DNA of 64,000 nucleotides from Pseudomonas sp. MRSN 12121 (GCF_000931465.1 NZ_CP010892.1:5789388-5853387); one strand, 5' to 3'. Counted from the first letter of the stretch, positions 16,237 through 25,415 are shown. The notes: generated by a model from the sequence alone, not told the origin. Numbers and translations are program-made.

Positions 16237-16812
16237 GTGTCTGACAATCTCTATGCCCCGCCTCAAGCCGAACTTGTCGCCTCCAGCCATGCGCAGCGAC
16301 CTTTCTACGTGGTCTCCCGGCCCAAGTTCCTGACCCTGTTCGTGCTGACCTTCGGCATCTACCAGCTGTACTGGGCCTACAAGAACTGGCAGCAGTTCAA
16401 ACAGGCCAGCGGCCAGGAAATATGGCCCATCGCCCGAGCGTTGCTGGCGATTTTCTTCACCCATGCGCTGTATCGCGAGGCCGACGCGAAGATCAAGGCC
16501 AGCGGCCGCACCTTCGACTGGCGGCCGGGCGAGCTGGCGACCCTGTTCGTGGTCATGGTGATTGTCAGCAACGTGATCGATGGCCTGGTCAGGAAGAACA
16601 TCGGCTATCCGCTGCTCGACCTGCTCAGCCTGGCGCTGCTGCCGGTGCATGCCTGGATCACCTTCCTGGGCCAACGCGGCCTCAACGAAGCCGCCGGTGA
16701 CCCGCTCGGGCAAAGCAATGCGCGGTTCACCCCGGTCAACTATGTATTCATCGTCCTCGGCGTGCTGCTCTGGGCCCTGGCGCTGTTCGGCCTGACCCTG
16801 CCGCCGGAATGA
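16237..16812 (+). CDS. Small integral membrane protein (DUF4234-like)
   Basis: 191 aa from GTG 16237 with AAAGGA upstream; starts further upstream lack a ribosome site. N-terminal NLYAPPQAEL resembles the lead-in of DUF805/DUF4234 proteins; FLTLFVLTFGIYQLYWAYKNW is the key block. About four membrane segments. Function unknown. Confidence 0.7.
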   Translation: MSDNLYAPPQAELVASSHAQRPFYVVSRPKFLTLFVLTFGIYQLYWAYKNWQQFKQASGQEIWPIARALLAIFFTHALYREADAKIKASGRTFDWRPGELATLFVVMVIVSNVIDGLVRKNIGYPLLDLLSLALLPVHAWITFLGQRGLNEAAGDPLGQSNARFTPVNYVFIVLGVLLWALALFGLTLPPE

Positions 16813-16842
16813 CCCGGCGACGCCTACCGAGCGCGCCTTGAC

Positions 16843-17937
16843 TCAACGGCTGATTTTCAAGGCCCGGCGCGCCGCATGCCGTTCCAGCGCCAGTTCGATC
16901 AGGCGGCTGACCAGTTCGCTGTAGCTCATGCCCGCGGCCTGCCACAGCTTGGGGTACATGCTGATGCGGGTGAAGCCGGGCAGCGAATTGATCTCGTTGA
17001 TCAGCACTTCGCCGCCCTGGGTCAGGAACACATCGACCCGCGCCAGCCCCGAGCAGCCCAGCACCTGGAACGCCTCGACGGCCAGGGCGCGAATGCGCTC
17101 GCTGACTTCCTCGCTGAGGTCCGCCGGCACCACCACCTGGGCCGCCTGGTCGTCGATGTATTTGCTGTCGTAGGAATAGAAGCCGCTACCGACCACGATT
17201 TCCCCGCAACCACTGGCAATCGGCTGGTCGTTGCCCAGCACCGCGCATTCGATCTCACGGCCGCTGACCGCCGACTCCACCAGCACCTTCTCGTCGAAGC
17301 CCAGCGCCTGCTCGAGGGCCGCGCGATATTCGGCCTCGCTGGTGACCTTGCTGACCCCCACCGACGACCCCTGGTTCGCCGGCTTGACGAACATCGGCAG
17401 GCCCAGCTTGCCCTGCGCCTGGGCAAAATCGGTGCGCGCCGCGGTGGCCCGGTTCAGGGTGATGAAAGGCGTCACCGCCAGGCCGGCGTCGCGCAGCAGG
17501 CGCTTGCTGACGTCCTTGTCCATGCACACCGCCGACCCCAGCACATCGGAGCCCACGAACGGCAGGTCGGCCATGCGCAACAGGCCTTGCAGGCAACCGT
17601 CCTCGCCGAGGGTGCCGTGGACGATGGGGAAAATCACATCGACATGCCCCAGCAGCTCCTGGCTGGAGGTTTCCACCAACTGCTGGCTGGCTTTGCCCGG
17701 CACCACCGCCAGTTCGCGGTTGGACTGGTTGAGGGCGATCAGCGCCGGGTTTTCCTGGTTGATCAGGAAGTTCGAGGTGTCGTTGAGGTGCCAGTGGCCG
17801 TGCTTGTCGATGCCGATCAGCACCGGCTCGAAGCGCTCGCGATCCAGCGCATCGACGATATTGCGTGCCGACTGCAGCGACACTTCGTGTTCGGCCGAAC
17901 GGCCGCCAAAAATAATCCCGACCCGCAACTTGCTCAT
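16843..17937 (-). CDS. ddlA: D-alanine-D-alanine ligase
   Basis: 364 aa. VGIIFGGRSAEHEVSLQSARNI (short of the full block) opens the ATP-grasp fold; HGTLGEDGCLQGLLR, FVKPANQGSSVGVSKV and LINEINSLPGFTRISMYPKL give the substrate and Mg/ATP sites. It joins two D-alanines for the peptidoglycan precursor (EC 6.3.2.4), using ATP in the cytoplasm. Length and the long central region fit DdlA rather than the DdlB of the division cluster, so the genome likely has both. Symbol choice is inference. Confidence 0.93.
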   Translation of the reverse strand: MSKLRVGIIFGGRSAEHEVSLQSARNIVDALDRERFEPVLIGIDKHGHWHLNDTSNFLINQENPALIALNQSNRELAVVPGKASQQLVETSSQELLGHVDVIFPIVHGTLGEDGCLQGLLRMADLPFVGSDVLGSAVCMDKDVSKRLLRDAGLAVTPFITLNRATAARTDFAQAQGKLGLPMFVKPANQGSSVGVSKVTSEAEYRAALEQALGFDEKVLVESAVSGREIECAVLGNDQPIASGCGEIVVGSGFYSYDSKYIDDQAAQVVVPADLSEEVSERIRALAVEAFQVLGCSGLARVDVFLTQGGEVLINEINSLPGFTRISMYPKLWQAAGMSYSELVSRLIELALERHAARRALKISR

Positions 17938-18027
17938 GGTTTGTTCTCGTTGGAAAAAGGGTTCGCCGGCTCTCTCTGACCGCTCGAGCCGGCGGATGTC
18001 ACAGATGAATCAGCGCAGCGCCGGGCT

Positions 18028-18669
18028 TCAGCGGCTGGCCACCAGGTGGGCGCCGAACAGCACATAACAACTGCCGGCAAAGCGGTCCAGCCATTTGCGC
18101 GAACGGCTGTAGACCACCGCCATCCGGCTGCTGGCGAAGAACAGCGCGACGCAGCAGTACCAGGTGAACGACAGCGACGCCATGGTCAGCACGGCCAGGG
18201 CCAGCAGCGAGGGCGCTGGCGCGGCCGGCATCGAGGTGGCGAAGATGGTGGCGACGAACAGCGCCGACTTGGGGTTGGTCATGTTGCCGAGAAAGCCCAG
18301 GCGATAGGCCGAGAGCAGGCTGCGGCCCGACTCGCCGGGCAAGCCGTTGCCAGCACCGCCCGGCGCCGCCTGGCGCTTGAACAGCTTCAGGCCGAGGTAG
18401 ATCAGGTAACAGCCGCCAGCGATCTTGAACCCCAGGTACAGGGTCGGGGCCGCGCTGAACAGCGACTTGATCCCCAGGCCGCCGGCCAGCCCCCACAGCA
18501 CCGTGCCGGTGGCCACGCCCAGCGCGGCCGTCACGCCATGGCGACGCGAACAGCTGGCCGCCATTTGCGCGGTGGTGAAGAAGTTCGGCCCCGGCGTGAC
18601 CACCGCCACGGTCCAGAGCAACGCCAGCGACAAGAGCGGGCCGGCATACGGCAAATGTTCAAGGGCCAT
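18028..18669 (-). CDS. LysE/RhtB-family exporter
   Basis: 213 aa with six hydrophobic segments; AVVTPGPNFFTTAQMAAS is the family signature (PGPN), and GFLGNMTNPKSALF is the second conserved block. Members export amino acids such as lysine, threonine or homoserine lactones. The ATG at 18669 is well supported by the N-terminus. No regulator is divergent, and the XRE gene upstream reads the same way 39 nt away. Confidence 0.87.
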   Translation of the reverse strand: MALEHLPYAGPLLSLALLWTVAVVTPGPNFFTTAQMAASCSRRHGVTAALGVATGTVLWGLAGGLGIKSLFSAAPTLYLGFKIAGGCYLIYLGLKLFKRQAAPGGAGNGLPGESGRSLLSAYRLGFLGNMTNPKSALFVATIFATSMPAAPAPSLLALAVLTMASLSFTWYCCVALFFASSRMAVVYSRSRKWLDRFAGSCYVLFGAHLVASR

Positions 18670-18708
18670 GGCACAGACCGCCTTTTGTCGAGTGAGGGGA
18701 AGCCGACG

Positions 18709-18921
18709 CTACTCCACCTCGGGCTCATGGATCAACAGGTCGCCCGGCTGGCAGTCGAGGTATTGGCAGATCGCGTCCAGGGTCGCGAGCCGCAGGCCCT
18801 TGACCTTGCCCTGCTTGAGCAGCGACAGGTTGGCCTCGGTGATACCGATCGCCGCAGCGAGGTCCTTGGACTTGACCTTGCGCCGGGCCAGCATCACATT
18901 CAGCTGAATGACAATTGACAT
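18709..18921 (-). CDS. Small XRE-type regulator (YozG-like)
   Basis: 70 aa from ATG 18921 (GAG nearby): MSIVIQLNVMLARRKVKSKD, then a helix-turn-helix LAAAIGITEANLSLLKQGKVKGLRLATLDAICQYL. The longer ORF start at 19020 lies inside the preceding gene and is rejected. It follows the DUF2975 gene by 7 nt, the standard pairing of YozG-type regulators with DUF2975 membrane proteins. Confidence 0.85.
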   Translation of the reverse strand: MSIVIQLNVMLARRKVKSKDLAAAIGITEANLSLLKQGKVKGLRLATLDAICQYLDCQPGDLLIHEPEVE

Positions 18922-18928
18922 AGTGATC

Positions 18929-19486
18929 TCACACGAAAGCGCGGTTTTCCGCATCCACTTCACTGGCCTGCCAGAGGATACGCGCGATGATCGAAATGCA
19001 CGCGGCGAGGAAGAGCGCAACGACGGTCGGTGCGGTGATGCTGAGCGTGATCAGGCGCTCGCCCACCGGCGCGTTCAAGGTCACCCAGAGGCTGAGCAGC
19101 GGTTCGCAGAGAAAATCCAGCAACACCCACAACGCCACGCCTCGCCCGACCTTGCCCAGATGCACCGCCGCCGCGGCGCAAAAGTACTCGCCATGGGCAT
19201 AGCGCTGGAACAACCGACGCAAATGGCTCAAGCCGAAAGCCAGCGCCAGCAGGGGCACGCTCGACAACAGGATGCCGCCCAGGGTCTGCCACCAGGGCAA
19301 CGTGGCACCGGCGGCCAGATGGCTCGCCTGACCATTGCTCAGGCCAAAACCGAAGCCGTAGCCATTTTCCGCGCTCAGTTGTGGAAACAGCCACAGCGCT
19401 GCGTTGAGCAACAGCATGGCAACGATCAGCAACAGGGTGGCAGCCGACATGCGCTGACTGAACCGGGCAAGACCTTGGGACGTCAT
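18929..19486 (-). CDS. DUF2975 membrane protein
   Basis: 185 aa from ATG 19486 (CTGGAGC upstream); the ORF could extend 12 codons but without ribosome site. Four hydrophobic segments; FGLSHLRRLFQRYAHGEYF resembles the conserved DUF2975 cytoplasmic stretch. It forms an operon with the XRE gene. The pair is probably a membrane-modulated regulator system; function unknown. Confidence 0.8.
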   Translation of the reverse strand: MTSQGLARFSQRMSAATLLLIVAMLLLNAALWLFPQLSAENGYGFGFGLSNGQASHLAAGATLPWWQTLGGILLSSVPLLALAFGLSHLRRLFQRYAHGEYFCAAAAVHLGKVGRGVALWVLLDFLCEPLLSLWVTLNAPVGERLITLSITAPTVVALFLAACISIIARILWQASEVDAENRAFV

Positions 19487-19526
19487 GGGAAGCTCCAGAA
19501 GAATGAATGCGGGAGAAACCATAGAG

Positions 19527-19555
19527 AATTAATTATCGTAAAACAATAATTAATT
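19527..19555. promoter_or_regulatory. Perfect 10-bp inverted repeat upstream of the DUF2975/XRE operon
   Basis: AATTAATTAT (19527-19536), 9-bp spacer, ATAATTAATT (19546-19555). It stands 41 bp before the operon start in an AT-rich island. Likely operator for the XRE protein of the operon. Confidence 0.6.
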
Positions 19556-19752
19556 TCTGCATTTCGATTATTTACTCACATTATTCGCGATAGCGCGGCG
19601 CATCCCGCCGCCTTCCGGGGCAACGCCATGAGCAGCTGCACGGTGCACGTGTTTCCCCCGGCGGGTTTGTCGCCCGCCCACCAAATGCCCGGTGACGGGC
19701 TCATCGGGCTGGGTTACCGTGCTGGCCTGGCGTCATCGACGAGGACAGTTCC

Positions 19753-20562
19753 ATGGGCAAGCCTGCCCCCCGCACCGACTGGGTCCACCGTGCACCTCCC
19801 GCCCGTGGGCTCGAGCGTATCGAGGCGTTTTTTGCCGGCCATGGCTATGACCTGCACCGCCACGACACCTACGCCATCGGTCGCACCCTGGCCGGCGTGC
19901 AGAGCTTCCAGTACCGCGGCGGCTGGCGCCATAACCTGCCGGGCGGGACCATGGTGCTGCACCCGGATGAGGCCCACGACGGCGAGGCCGGCACCCAGGA
20001 CGGCTTCCATTACCGCATGCTCTATATCGAGCCGGCGCTGATCCAGCAGATCCTCGACGGCCAGCCGCTGCCCTTCATCAAGAACGGCCTGTCCACCGAC
20101 CCACGCCTGTTCGCCGCCACCGACACCTTGCTGCGCAGCATGGAAAGCCCGCTGGACCCGTTGGAACAGGAAGACGCGCTGTTCGACCTGGCCCATGCGC
20201 TGAATGCCGTGTCGGGGGTTGCCCGGCCGACGAAGCGCTTTGACTACCAGGCCGCGGAACGCGCGCGGGAATACATGCACAGCGCCCTGGAGCAGAGCAT
20301 CACCCTGGAGGAGCTGGCCGCCCATGCCGGTCGCGACCGCTGGAGCCTGTCGCGGGATTTTCGCCTGCTGTTCGGCACCAGCCCCTATCGCTACCTGACC
20401 ATGCGCCGCCTGGACCTGGTCCGCGCCCTGTTGTTGCAAGGCCAGTCGCTGGTCAGCGCGGCGCTGCTGGCCGGCTTCACCGACCAGAGCCACATGACCC
20501 GGCAATTCAGCAAGACCTATGGCCTGCCGCCGGCGCGCTGGCTGAAAATGCACGGTCGCTGA
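19753..20562 (+). CDS. AraC-family transcriptional regulator
   Basis: 269 aa. Residues ~25-150 form an AraC ligand-binding cupin (HGYDLHRHDTYAIG, LPGGTMVLHPDEAHDG); the C-terminal ~100 residues have two helix-turn-helix units (ITLEELAAHAGRDRWSLSRD and SLVSAALLAGFTDQSHMTRQF). This is the arrangement found next to LysE-type exporters, but here the nearest is 1.1 kb away on the other side of the DUF2975 pair. The cupin gene 89 bp downstream is a more likely partner. Confidence 0.87.
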   Translation: MGKPAPRTDWVHRAPPARGLERIEAFFAGHGYDLHRHDTYAIGRTLAGVQSFQYRGGWRHNLPGGTMVLHPDEAHDGEAGTQDGFHYRMLYIEPALIQQILDGQPLPFIKNGLSTDPRLFAATDTLLRSMESPLDPLEQEDALFDLAHALNAVSGVARPTKRFDYQAAERAREYMHSALEQSITLEELAAHAGRDRWSLSRDFRLLFGTSPYRYLTMRRLDLVRALLLQGQSLVSAALLAGFTDQSHMTRQFSKTYGLPPARWLKMHGR

Positions 20563-20650
20563 GCGCCGCACGCCACGCACAATCGTACAAGAAGCCCGGC
20601 ACCGCGCTAATTACCGTAGAGGCCCGATCACCTCTTTACGGAGCCACGCC

Positions 20651-21040
20651 ATGAGCCAAGCCACCCCTGTGTCCATCCCCTACCAGAGCCTGAACTTCGC
20701 CTACAAACTCGGCCTGATCAACGAGCACTGGCAACCCCGGGTCATCGCCGAAATGAACGACTACCAGTTCAAGCTGGTGAAGCTGCAAGGGGACTTCATC
20801 TGGCACGACCATCAGCACACCGACGAGACCTTCATCGTGCTCGAAGGCCAGTTGCGCATCGACTTTGCCGACGGCCAGGTGACGCTCAACCAGGGCGAGA
20901 TGTTTGTCGTGCCCAAGGGCGTGAAGCACAAGCCGTACGCCGAGCAGGAGGTCAAGTTGCTGTTGATCGAACCCAAGGGCGTGCGCAATACCGGCGACGA
21001 AGACGGCGAACGCACGGCTGCCAACGATGTGTGGGTCTGA
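20651..21040 (+). CDS. Single-domain cupin protein
   Basis: 129 aa. Metal ligands of a cupin are visible: WHDHQHTDETFIVLEG and GEMFVVPKGVKHKPYA. Start ATG has CGGAGCC upstream. Small cupins of this kind bind a metal and may act as isomerases or sensors; the reaction is unknown. Confidence 0.82.
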   Translation: MSQATPVSIPYQSLNFAYKLGLINEHWQPRVIAEMNDYQFKLVKLQGDFIWHDHQHTDETFIVLEGQLRIDFADGQVTLNQGEMFVVPKGVKHKPYAEQEVKLLLIEPKGVRNTGDEDGERTAANDVWV

Positions 21041-21071
21041 GGTGTACTGCGCTTAACGCTGACGCTCTTGT

Positions 21072-21220
21072 GTAGCCGCTGCCGAGCCCTGGCGAGGCGG
21101 CGATCGAGGACAGCGTCCTCGCCAAGGCTGTGTCTGCGATCTGCCTGGATAAACGCGGTGCCGGGGTTTGCGACTGCTGCGCAGTCGATCGCAGCCTCGC
21201 CAAGGCTCGACAGCGGCTAC
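21072..21220. repeat. REPIN, family A (copy 2)
   Basis: GTAGCCGCTGCCGAGC at the left, GCTCGACAGCGGCTAC at the right (one change), with GATCGCAGCCTCGCCAAGG inside. The centre is longer than in other copies and contains a diverged stretch. It lies between the convergent ends of the cupin and DHA2 genes, the typical site for REPINs. Confidence 0.88.
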
Positions 21221-21252
21221 GGGGCCATGGGTAGTGCGTTGGCGCCCGGAGC

Positions 21253-22656
21253 TCAAGCGCGCTCGGCCGCGGCTTGCAGGCCCCGCGCCGTCGGGGTGCG
21301 CAAGCGCAACGCCAATACCGCGCCCAGCAGGGAGAGCAAGGCGCTGGCGCCTACCGCCTGCTCGATGCCAGCCGCCGGCGAACCACCCAGCCCGGCGTTG
21401 GCCAGAGACACCAGCAGCGCCAGCCCCAGCGCGCCGCCGATCTGCTGGCTGGTGGAAGCGATGCCCGCCGCGACACCCTGCTCGCCCGGCGCGATACCCT
21501 GGCCGGCCGAGACCCACATGGCGGTCCAGGTCATGCCCTGGCCGATGCTCAGCACCACGATGCCCGGCATCAGGCTCCAGAACCCCGCCCCATCGGGCAG
21601 CGCCACATACACCCCGCCAATGCCCAACGCCCCCAGGAGCAGGCCGCCGGCCAGGGTCCCGCGCAGGCCGAAACGTAGCAACGAACGCTCGGCCAGCCAG
21701 ATGCCCAGGGTACACAGCAAGGTCGCCGGCAAGAACGCCACACCGCTTTGCAGCACGCTGTAGCCGTAGACCTGCTGGAAGTACAAGGCCAGGAAGTAGT
21801 ACTGCACGCCGAAGCTGCTCATGAACAGGGCCGTGAGAAACATCGCCAGGCGCAGCTCGCGATGGGCCAGCAGGCGCAACGGCATCAGCGGGTCGCGGCT
21901 ACGCCGCTCGATCGCGGCGAACAGGCCGAGCAGGATCAGCGCCAGGGCCGCGCAGCCCAGGGTCGCCGGAGCGCTCCAGCCCCACTCCGGCCCCTGGACG
22001 ATGGCGAACACCAGCAGCGTGCCGCCCACCGTCACGGTCAGGGCGCCGGCGAGGTCGAAGCGCCGCCCGCGCTCGCGCTCGCCATCGGCCGCGATCCAGC
22101 GCCGGGCCAGCAAGGCACAGGCCCCCGCCAGGGGTACGTTGACCAGGAACACCGCTTCCCAGCCCCACCACTGGGTCAGCACGCCACCGAGCAACGCCCC
22201 CAGCGCCAGGCCCGCGGCCGAGGCGGCGCTCCAGACGGCGAACGCGCGGTTACGCGCCGGCCCCTCGGGGTAATGGCTGTTGATCAGCGCCAGCGTCGCC
22301 GGGAACAACAGGGCCCCGCCAACGCCCTGCACCGCCCGCGCCAGCACCAGCAGCAACGCGCTGCCGCCCAGGCCCCCGGCCAGCGACGCCAGGGCGTAAA
22401 GGCTTTGCCCGACGATATAGAAACGGCGCTTGCCCAACAGGTCGGCCGCCCGACCGCCCAGCAGCAGGAAGCCGCCGAAGGCCACGCTGTAGGCACTGAC
22501 CACCCACTGCAACTGTTGCGCGGAAAACCCCAGGTGGCGGCCGATGTCCGGCAAGGCGACAAACACGATGGTCGCATCCAGGGCGATGATCAGCTGCGCG
22601 CACGCCAGCAGGAACAGCATCCGGCCCGAGGGCGCGTCAGAGGAAGTGACGGGCAT
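21253..22656 (-). CDS. MFS drug exporter, DHA2 family (14 TM)
   Basis: 467 aa with about 14 hydrophobic segments. LIIALDATIVFVALPDIGRHLGFS and GGRAADLLGKRRFYI mark the DHA2 (EmrB/QacA-like) group; GPLLGGVLTQ-like motif C appears as GALLGGVLTQWWGWEAVF. It likely exports drugs or metabolites with proton antiport. Divergent from a LysR gene with a dyad in between, the standard regulator/efflux pair. No adaptor (EmrA) gene is adjacent. Confidence 0.9.
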   Translation of the reverse strand: MPVTSSDAPSGRMLFLLACAQLIIALDATIVFVALPDIGRHLGFSAQQLQWVVSAYSVAFGGFLLLGGRAADLLGKRRFYIVGQSLYALASLAGGLGGSALLLVLARAVQGVGGALLFPATLALINSHYPEGPARNRAFAVWSAASAAGLALGALLGGVLTQWWGWEAVFLVNVPLAGACALLARRWIAADGERERGRRFDLAGALTVTVGGTLLVFAIVQGPEWGWSAPATLGCAALALILLGLFAAIERRSRDPLMPLRLLAHRELRLAMFLTALFMSSFGVQYYFLALYFQQVYGYSVLQSGVAFLPATLLCTLGIWLAERSLLRFGLRGTLAGGLLLGALGIGGVYVALPDGAGFWSLMPGIVVLSIGQGMTWTAMWVSAGQGIAPGEQGVAAGIASTSQQIGGALGLALLVSLANAGLGGSPAAGIEQAVGASALLSLLGAVLALRLRTPTARGLQAAAERA

Positions 22657-22710
22657 TGCGGCAGTCCTTGTACGGAAAATCAGGGCCTCAGTTTCTTTGA
22701 TGCCGAATAG

Positions 22711-22754
22711 ATGATAAATACCGTCATCGCTCTTTCAGTGATGACTTTAATCAT
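22711..22754. promoter_or_regulatory. Nested dyads between the DHA2 exporter and LysR gene
   Basis: Inner GTCATC (22723-22728) with GATGAC (22740-22745), spacing 11; outer ATGAT (22711-22715) with ATCAT (22750-22754). The outer right arm reaches into the LysR ATG (22753). This is a probable autoregulatory and divergent operator. Confidence 0.55.
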
Positions 22755-23637
22755 GGATCTGAACGCCGTTCGCTTGCTGGTCCGGGTCGCCGAGACCCGC
22801 AGTTTCACCCGCGCCGCCGGCGACCTGCGGCTGACCCAGTCCGGTCTGTCGCGGGCCATTTCGCGCCTGGAGCAGCAGCTGGGCGTGCGCCTGCTGCAAC
22901 GCAATACCCGCAGTGTCAGCCTGACTCCGGATGGCAAGCTGCTGGTGGATCGCGCCACGCCGCTGCTGGCCGAACTGGCGCAGACCGAAAGCCTGCTGCT
23001 GGACCGCCGCGACTCGCCCACCGGGCTGCTGAAGATCAGCACGCCGTCGCTGTTCGGACGCAAGGTGGTGATGCCGCTGATCGGCCGCCTGACCGAGCAA
23101 TACCCGGACCTGAGCATCGAAGCGGTGATGACCGACCGCCTGGTGGACATCGTCGACGAAGGCTTCGACGCCATCCTGCGTACCGGCGAGATCCAGGACC
23201 AGCGCCTGATCGCCCGGCCGCTGGCGCCGCTGCGCTGGGTCACGGTGGCGTCACCGGCCTACCTCGCGCGCCATGGCACGCCGCACACCGTGGACGATCT
23301 GCAACGGCATAACTGCCTGACCGTGCGCAACCTGCGCAGCGGGCGCCTGGTGGACTGGCAGTTCATGCTCGACGGCAAGGTGCGCGACCTGAGTGTGCCC
23401 AGCCGGCTGATCTTCGATATCGGCGACGCCCTGGTGGACGGCGTGCTGGGTGGTTTCGGCATTGCCCAGTTGATGAACTTCGCCGTCGAGGACGCCCTCG
23501 CAGACGGCCGCCTGGTGCCGATCCTGCAAGCCTATTCCGGGCGCAGCCGGGCGTTGTCGCTGGTGTACCCACCATCGCGCCAGTACTCGCCCAAACTCAA
23601 GGTATTCGCCGAAGCGCTGAACAGCGTCAGCTGGTAA
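22753..23637 (+). CDS. LysR-family regulator of the DHA2 exporter
   Basis: 294 aa from ATG 22753 (MDLNAVRLLVRVAETRSF), the canonical LysR N-terminus; upstream ATGs add a hydrophobic tail without family support. Helix-turn-helix LTQSGLSRAISRLEQQLG; effector domain from ~residue 90 (GLLKISTPSLFGRKVVMPL). Belongs to the CrgA-like branch that often represses divergent efflux or oxidoreductase genes. Confidence 0.88.
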   Translation: MDLNAVRLLVRVAETRSFTRAAGDLRLTQSGLSRAISRLEQQLGVRLLQRNTRSVSLTPDGKLLVDRATPLLAELAQTESLLLDRRDSPTGLLKISTPSLFGRKVVMPLIGRLTEQYPDLSIEAVMTDRLVDIVDEGFDAILRTGEIQDQRLIARPLAPLRWVTVASPAYLARHGTPHTVDDLQRHNCLTVRNLRSGRLVDWQFMLDGKVRDLSVPSRLIFDIGDALVDGVLGGFGIAQLMNFAVEDALADGRLVPILQAYSGRSRALSLVYPPSRQYSPKLKVFAEALNSVSW

Positions 23638-23658
23638 CCCCACGCCCCTGTGGTCGCT

Positions 23659-23804
23659 GTAGCCGCTGCCGAGCCTGCGAGGCTGCGATCGAGGACGTAG
23701 TCCTCGCAAAGCCTGTGCATGCGGTTTGCCAGGGGGAACGGGATGTTCGCCGTTGCGGCCGCTGCGCGCCCGATCGCAGCCTCGCTGCGCTCGGCAGCGG
23801 CTAC
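23659..23804. repeat. REPIN, family A (copy 3)
   Basis: Begins GTAGCCGCTGCCGAGCC and ends CTCGGCAGCGGCTAC. The interior is longer and diverged compared with the RAYT-adjacent copies. A seven-copy octamer starts four bases after its right end. Confidence 0.88.
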
Positions 23805-23808
23805 AGGA

Positions 23809-23864
23809 TTACGGGGTTACGGGGTTACGGGGTTACGGGGTTACGGGGTTACGGGGTTACGGGG
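23809..23864. repeat. Seven perfect TTACGGGG tandem octamers (G-quadruplex capable)
   Basis: Seven exact consecutive copies of TTACGGGG cover 56 bp. The + strand has seven GGGG runs separated by TTAC, a textbook intramolecular G-quadruplex pattern and similar to telomeric repeats. The tract ends 8 bp before the stop codon of the flavin reductase gene (minus strand), so it is in its 3' flank. Copy number should vary by slippage. Confidence 0.95.
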
Positions 23865-23871
23865 CCACAGG

Positions 23872-24477
23872 TTACGACAGACCTGGCAGGGTCTTGCCGT
23901 CCACGGCGTCGCCGATGGTCAGGAAGTGCCCGCCCGCTACATGGTGCAGGGTGCGCAGGGCATCGTGCCCGGTGAAATGCCAGCGGCCCTCGCTGAACAC
24001 CCGGTCGTCGGCCTGGGCGGCGATGACTTCGCCGAGGAACAGGTCGTAACGCTCATGGTTGAGCGGCTCCGGCAACAGGCGGCATTCCAGCCATGCCACG
24101 CAACCATCGAGCAGCGGCGCGTCGATCAGTTCGCCGGCAAAGGTCGGCAGGCCATACAGCTCGAACTTGTCGCGACCCTTTTCCCGGCTCAGCTCAAGGC
24201 CGGAGGTGGAACCGACGGTCTGCACGATATCGGCCTGGGCGGCGCACGGCACGTTGAGCACGAAGGTGCCGCTGGCCTCCAGCAACTGGCGGGTCCAGGT
24301 GGCCTTGTCGAGCACCACCGCGACTTTCGGCGGCTCGAAGTCCAGGGGCATGGCCCAGGCCGCGGCCATGATGTTGCGCTGGCCGCCATGGGCGGCGCTG
24401 ACCAGCACGGTCGGCCCGTGGTTCAACAGGCGATAGGCCTTGGCCAGGGGAACTGGCCGACGATGGGATGCGCTCAT
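23872..24477 (-). CDS. Flavin reductase-like, FMN-binding split-barrel protein
   Basis: 201 aa from ATG 24477, which has GGAGG upstream; the longer frame to 24564 lacks one. PLAKAYRLLNHGPTVLVSAAHGGQRNIMAAAW is the flavin reductase N-terminal block with the FMN-binding loop, followed by FVLNVPCAAQADIVQTVG. Such proteins reduce FMN/FAD with NAD(P)H or act as nitroreductase-type oxidoreductases. Divergent from the SDR gene, which may be a functional partner. Confidence 0.85.
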   Translation of the reverse strand: MSASHRRPVPLAKAYRLLNHGPTVLVSAAHGGQRNIMAAAWAMPLDFEPPKVAVVLDKATWTRQLLEASGTFVLNVPCAAQADIVQTVGSTSGLELSREKGRDKFELYGLPTFAGELIDAPLLDGCVAWLECRLLPEPLNHERYDLFLGEVIAAQADDRVFSEGRWHFTGHDALRTLHHVAGGHFLTIGDAVDGKTLPGLS

Positions 24478-24641
24478 GGATAGCCTCCAGGGAAAAGAGC
24501 CGATTGTAGCGAGATCCGGGCCTGGCACCTTATCGCGATTGGGCGATTTTCCTGGACAATCCATCCAGATTGGCCGGGCTTTTCCCCTGGCCGCCGCTGC
24601 TTAGACTGGGCCTTCACCTCATTGGCTGAAGGAGCTTTTCC

Positions 24642-25415
24642 ATGGCGGATCATTCCCTGAACAACAAAGTGGCACTGATTGCCGGCGGCGCGAAGAACCT
24701 GGGCGGCCTGCTCGCCCGGGACCTGGCCGCCCACGGCGCCCAGGCCATCGCCGTGCATTACAACAGCGACGCCAGCAAGGCCGATGCCGAGCGCACCGTG
24801 GCGGCGATCAAGAACCTGGGGGTCGATGCCCAGGCCTGGCAGGCCGACCTGACCACCGCCGCGGCCGTGGAGAAACTCTTCAGCGACGCCAAGGCGCGTT
24901 TCGGCAAGATCGACATCGCCATCAACACCGTGGGCAAGGTCCTGAAGAAACCCATAGTCGAGATCAGCGAAGCCGAGTACGACGACATGTTCGCGGTCAA
25001 TGCCAAGAGTGCTTTCTTCTTTATCAAGGAAGCCGGCAAGCAGTTGGAAGACCACGGCAAGCTGGTCACGCTGGTGACCTCGCTGCTTGGCGCCTACACA
25101 CCGTTCTACGCCGCCTACGGCGGCGCCAAGGCGCCGGTGGAACACTTCACCCGCGCGGCCTCCAAGGAGTTCGGCGCCCGGGGTATCTCGGTGACCGCCG
25201 TGGGCCCGGGCCCGATGGACACGCCGTTCTTCTACCCGGCCGAAGGGGCGGACGCGGTGGCCTACCACAAGACTGCCGCGGCGCTGTCCGGCGTGAGCAA
25301 GACCGGCCTGACCGACATCGAGGATGTGGTGCCCTTCATTCGTCATCTGGTCACCGACGGCTGGTGGATCACCGGCCAGACCCTGTTGATCAACGGCGGC
25401 TACACCACCAAGTGA
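24642..25415 (+). CDS. Short-chain dehydrogenase/reductase
   Basis: 257 aa. Rossmann start KVALIAGGAKNLGGLLARDLA (GGxxxxG-type NAD(P) loop), then active-site region with TSLLGAYTPFYAAYGGAKAPVEH: Tyr and Lys in YGGAK replace the usual YxxxK, with Ser in TSLL. GPGPMDTPFF follows. GGAKNLGG is typical of the 3-oxoacyl-reductase-like subgroup. Start ATG has AAGGAG. Substrate unknown. Confidence 0.88.
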   Translation: MADHSLNNKVALIAGGAKNLGGLLARDLAAHGAQAIAVHYNSDASKADAERTVAAIKNLGVDAQAWQADLTTAAAVEKLFSDAKARFGKIDIAINTVGKVLKKPIVEISEAEYDDMFAVNAKSAFFFIKEAGKQLEDHGKLVTLVTSLLGAYTPFYAAYGGAKAPVEHFTRAASKEFGARGISVTAVGPGPMDTPFFYPAEGADAVAYHKTAAALSGVSKTGLTDIEDVVPFIRHLVTDGWWITGQTLLINGGYTTK

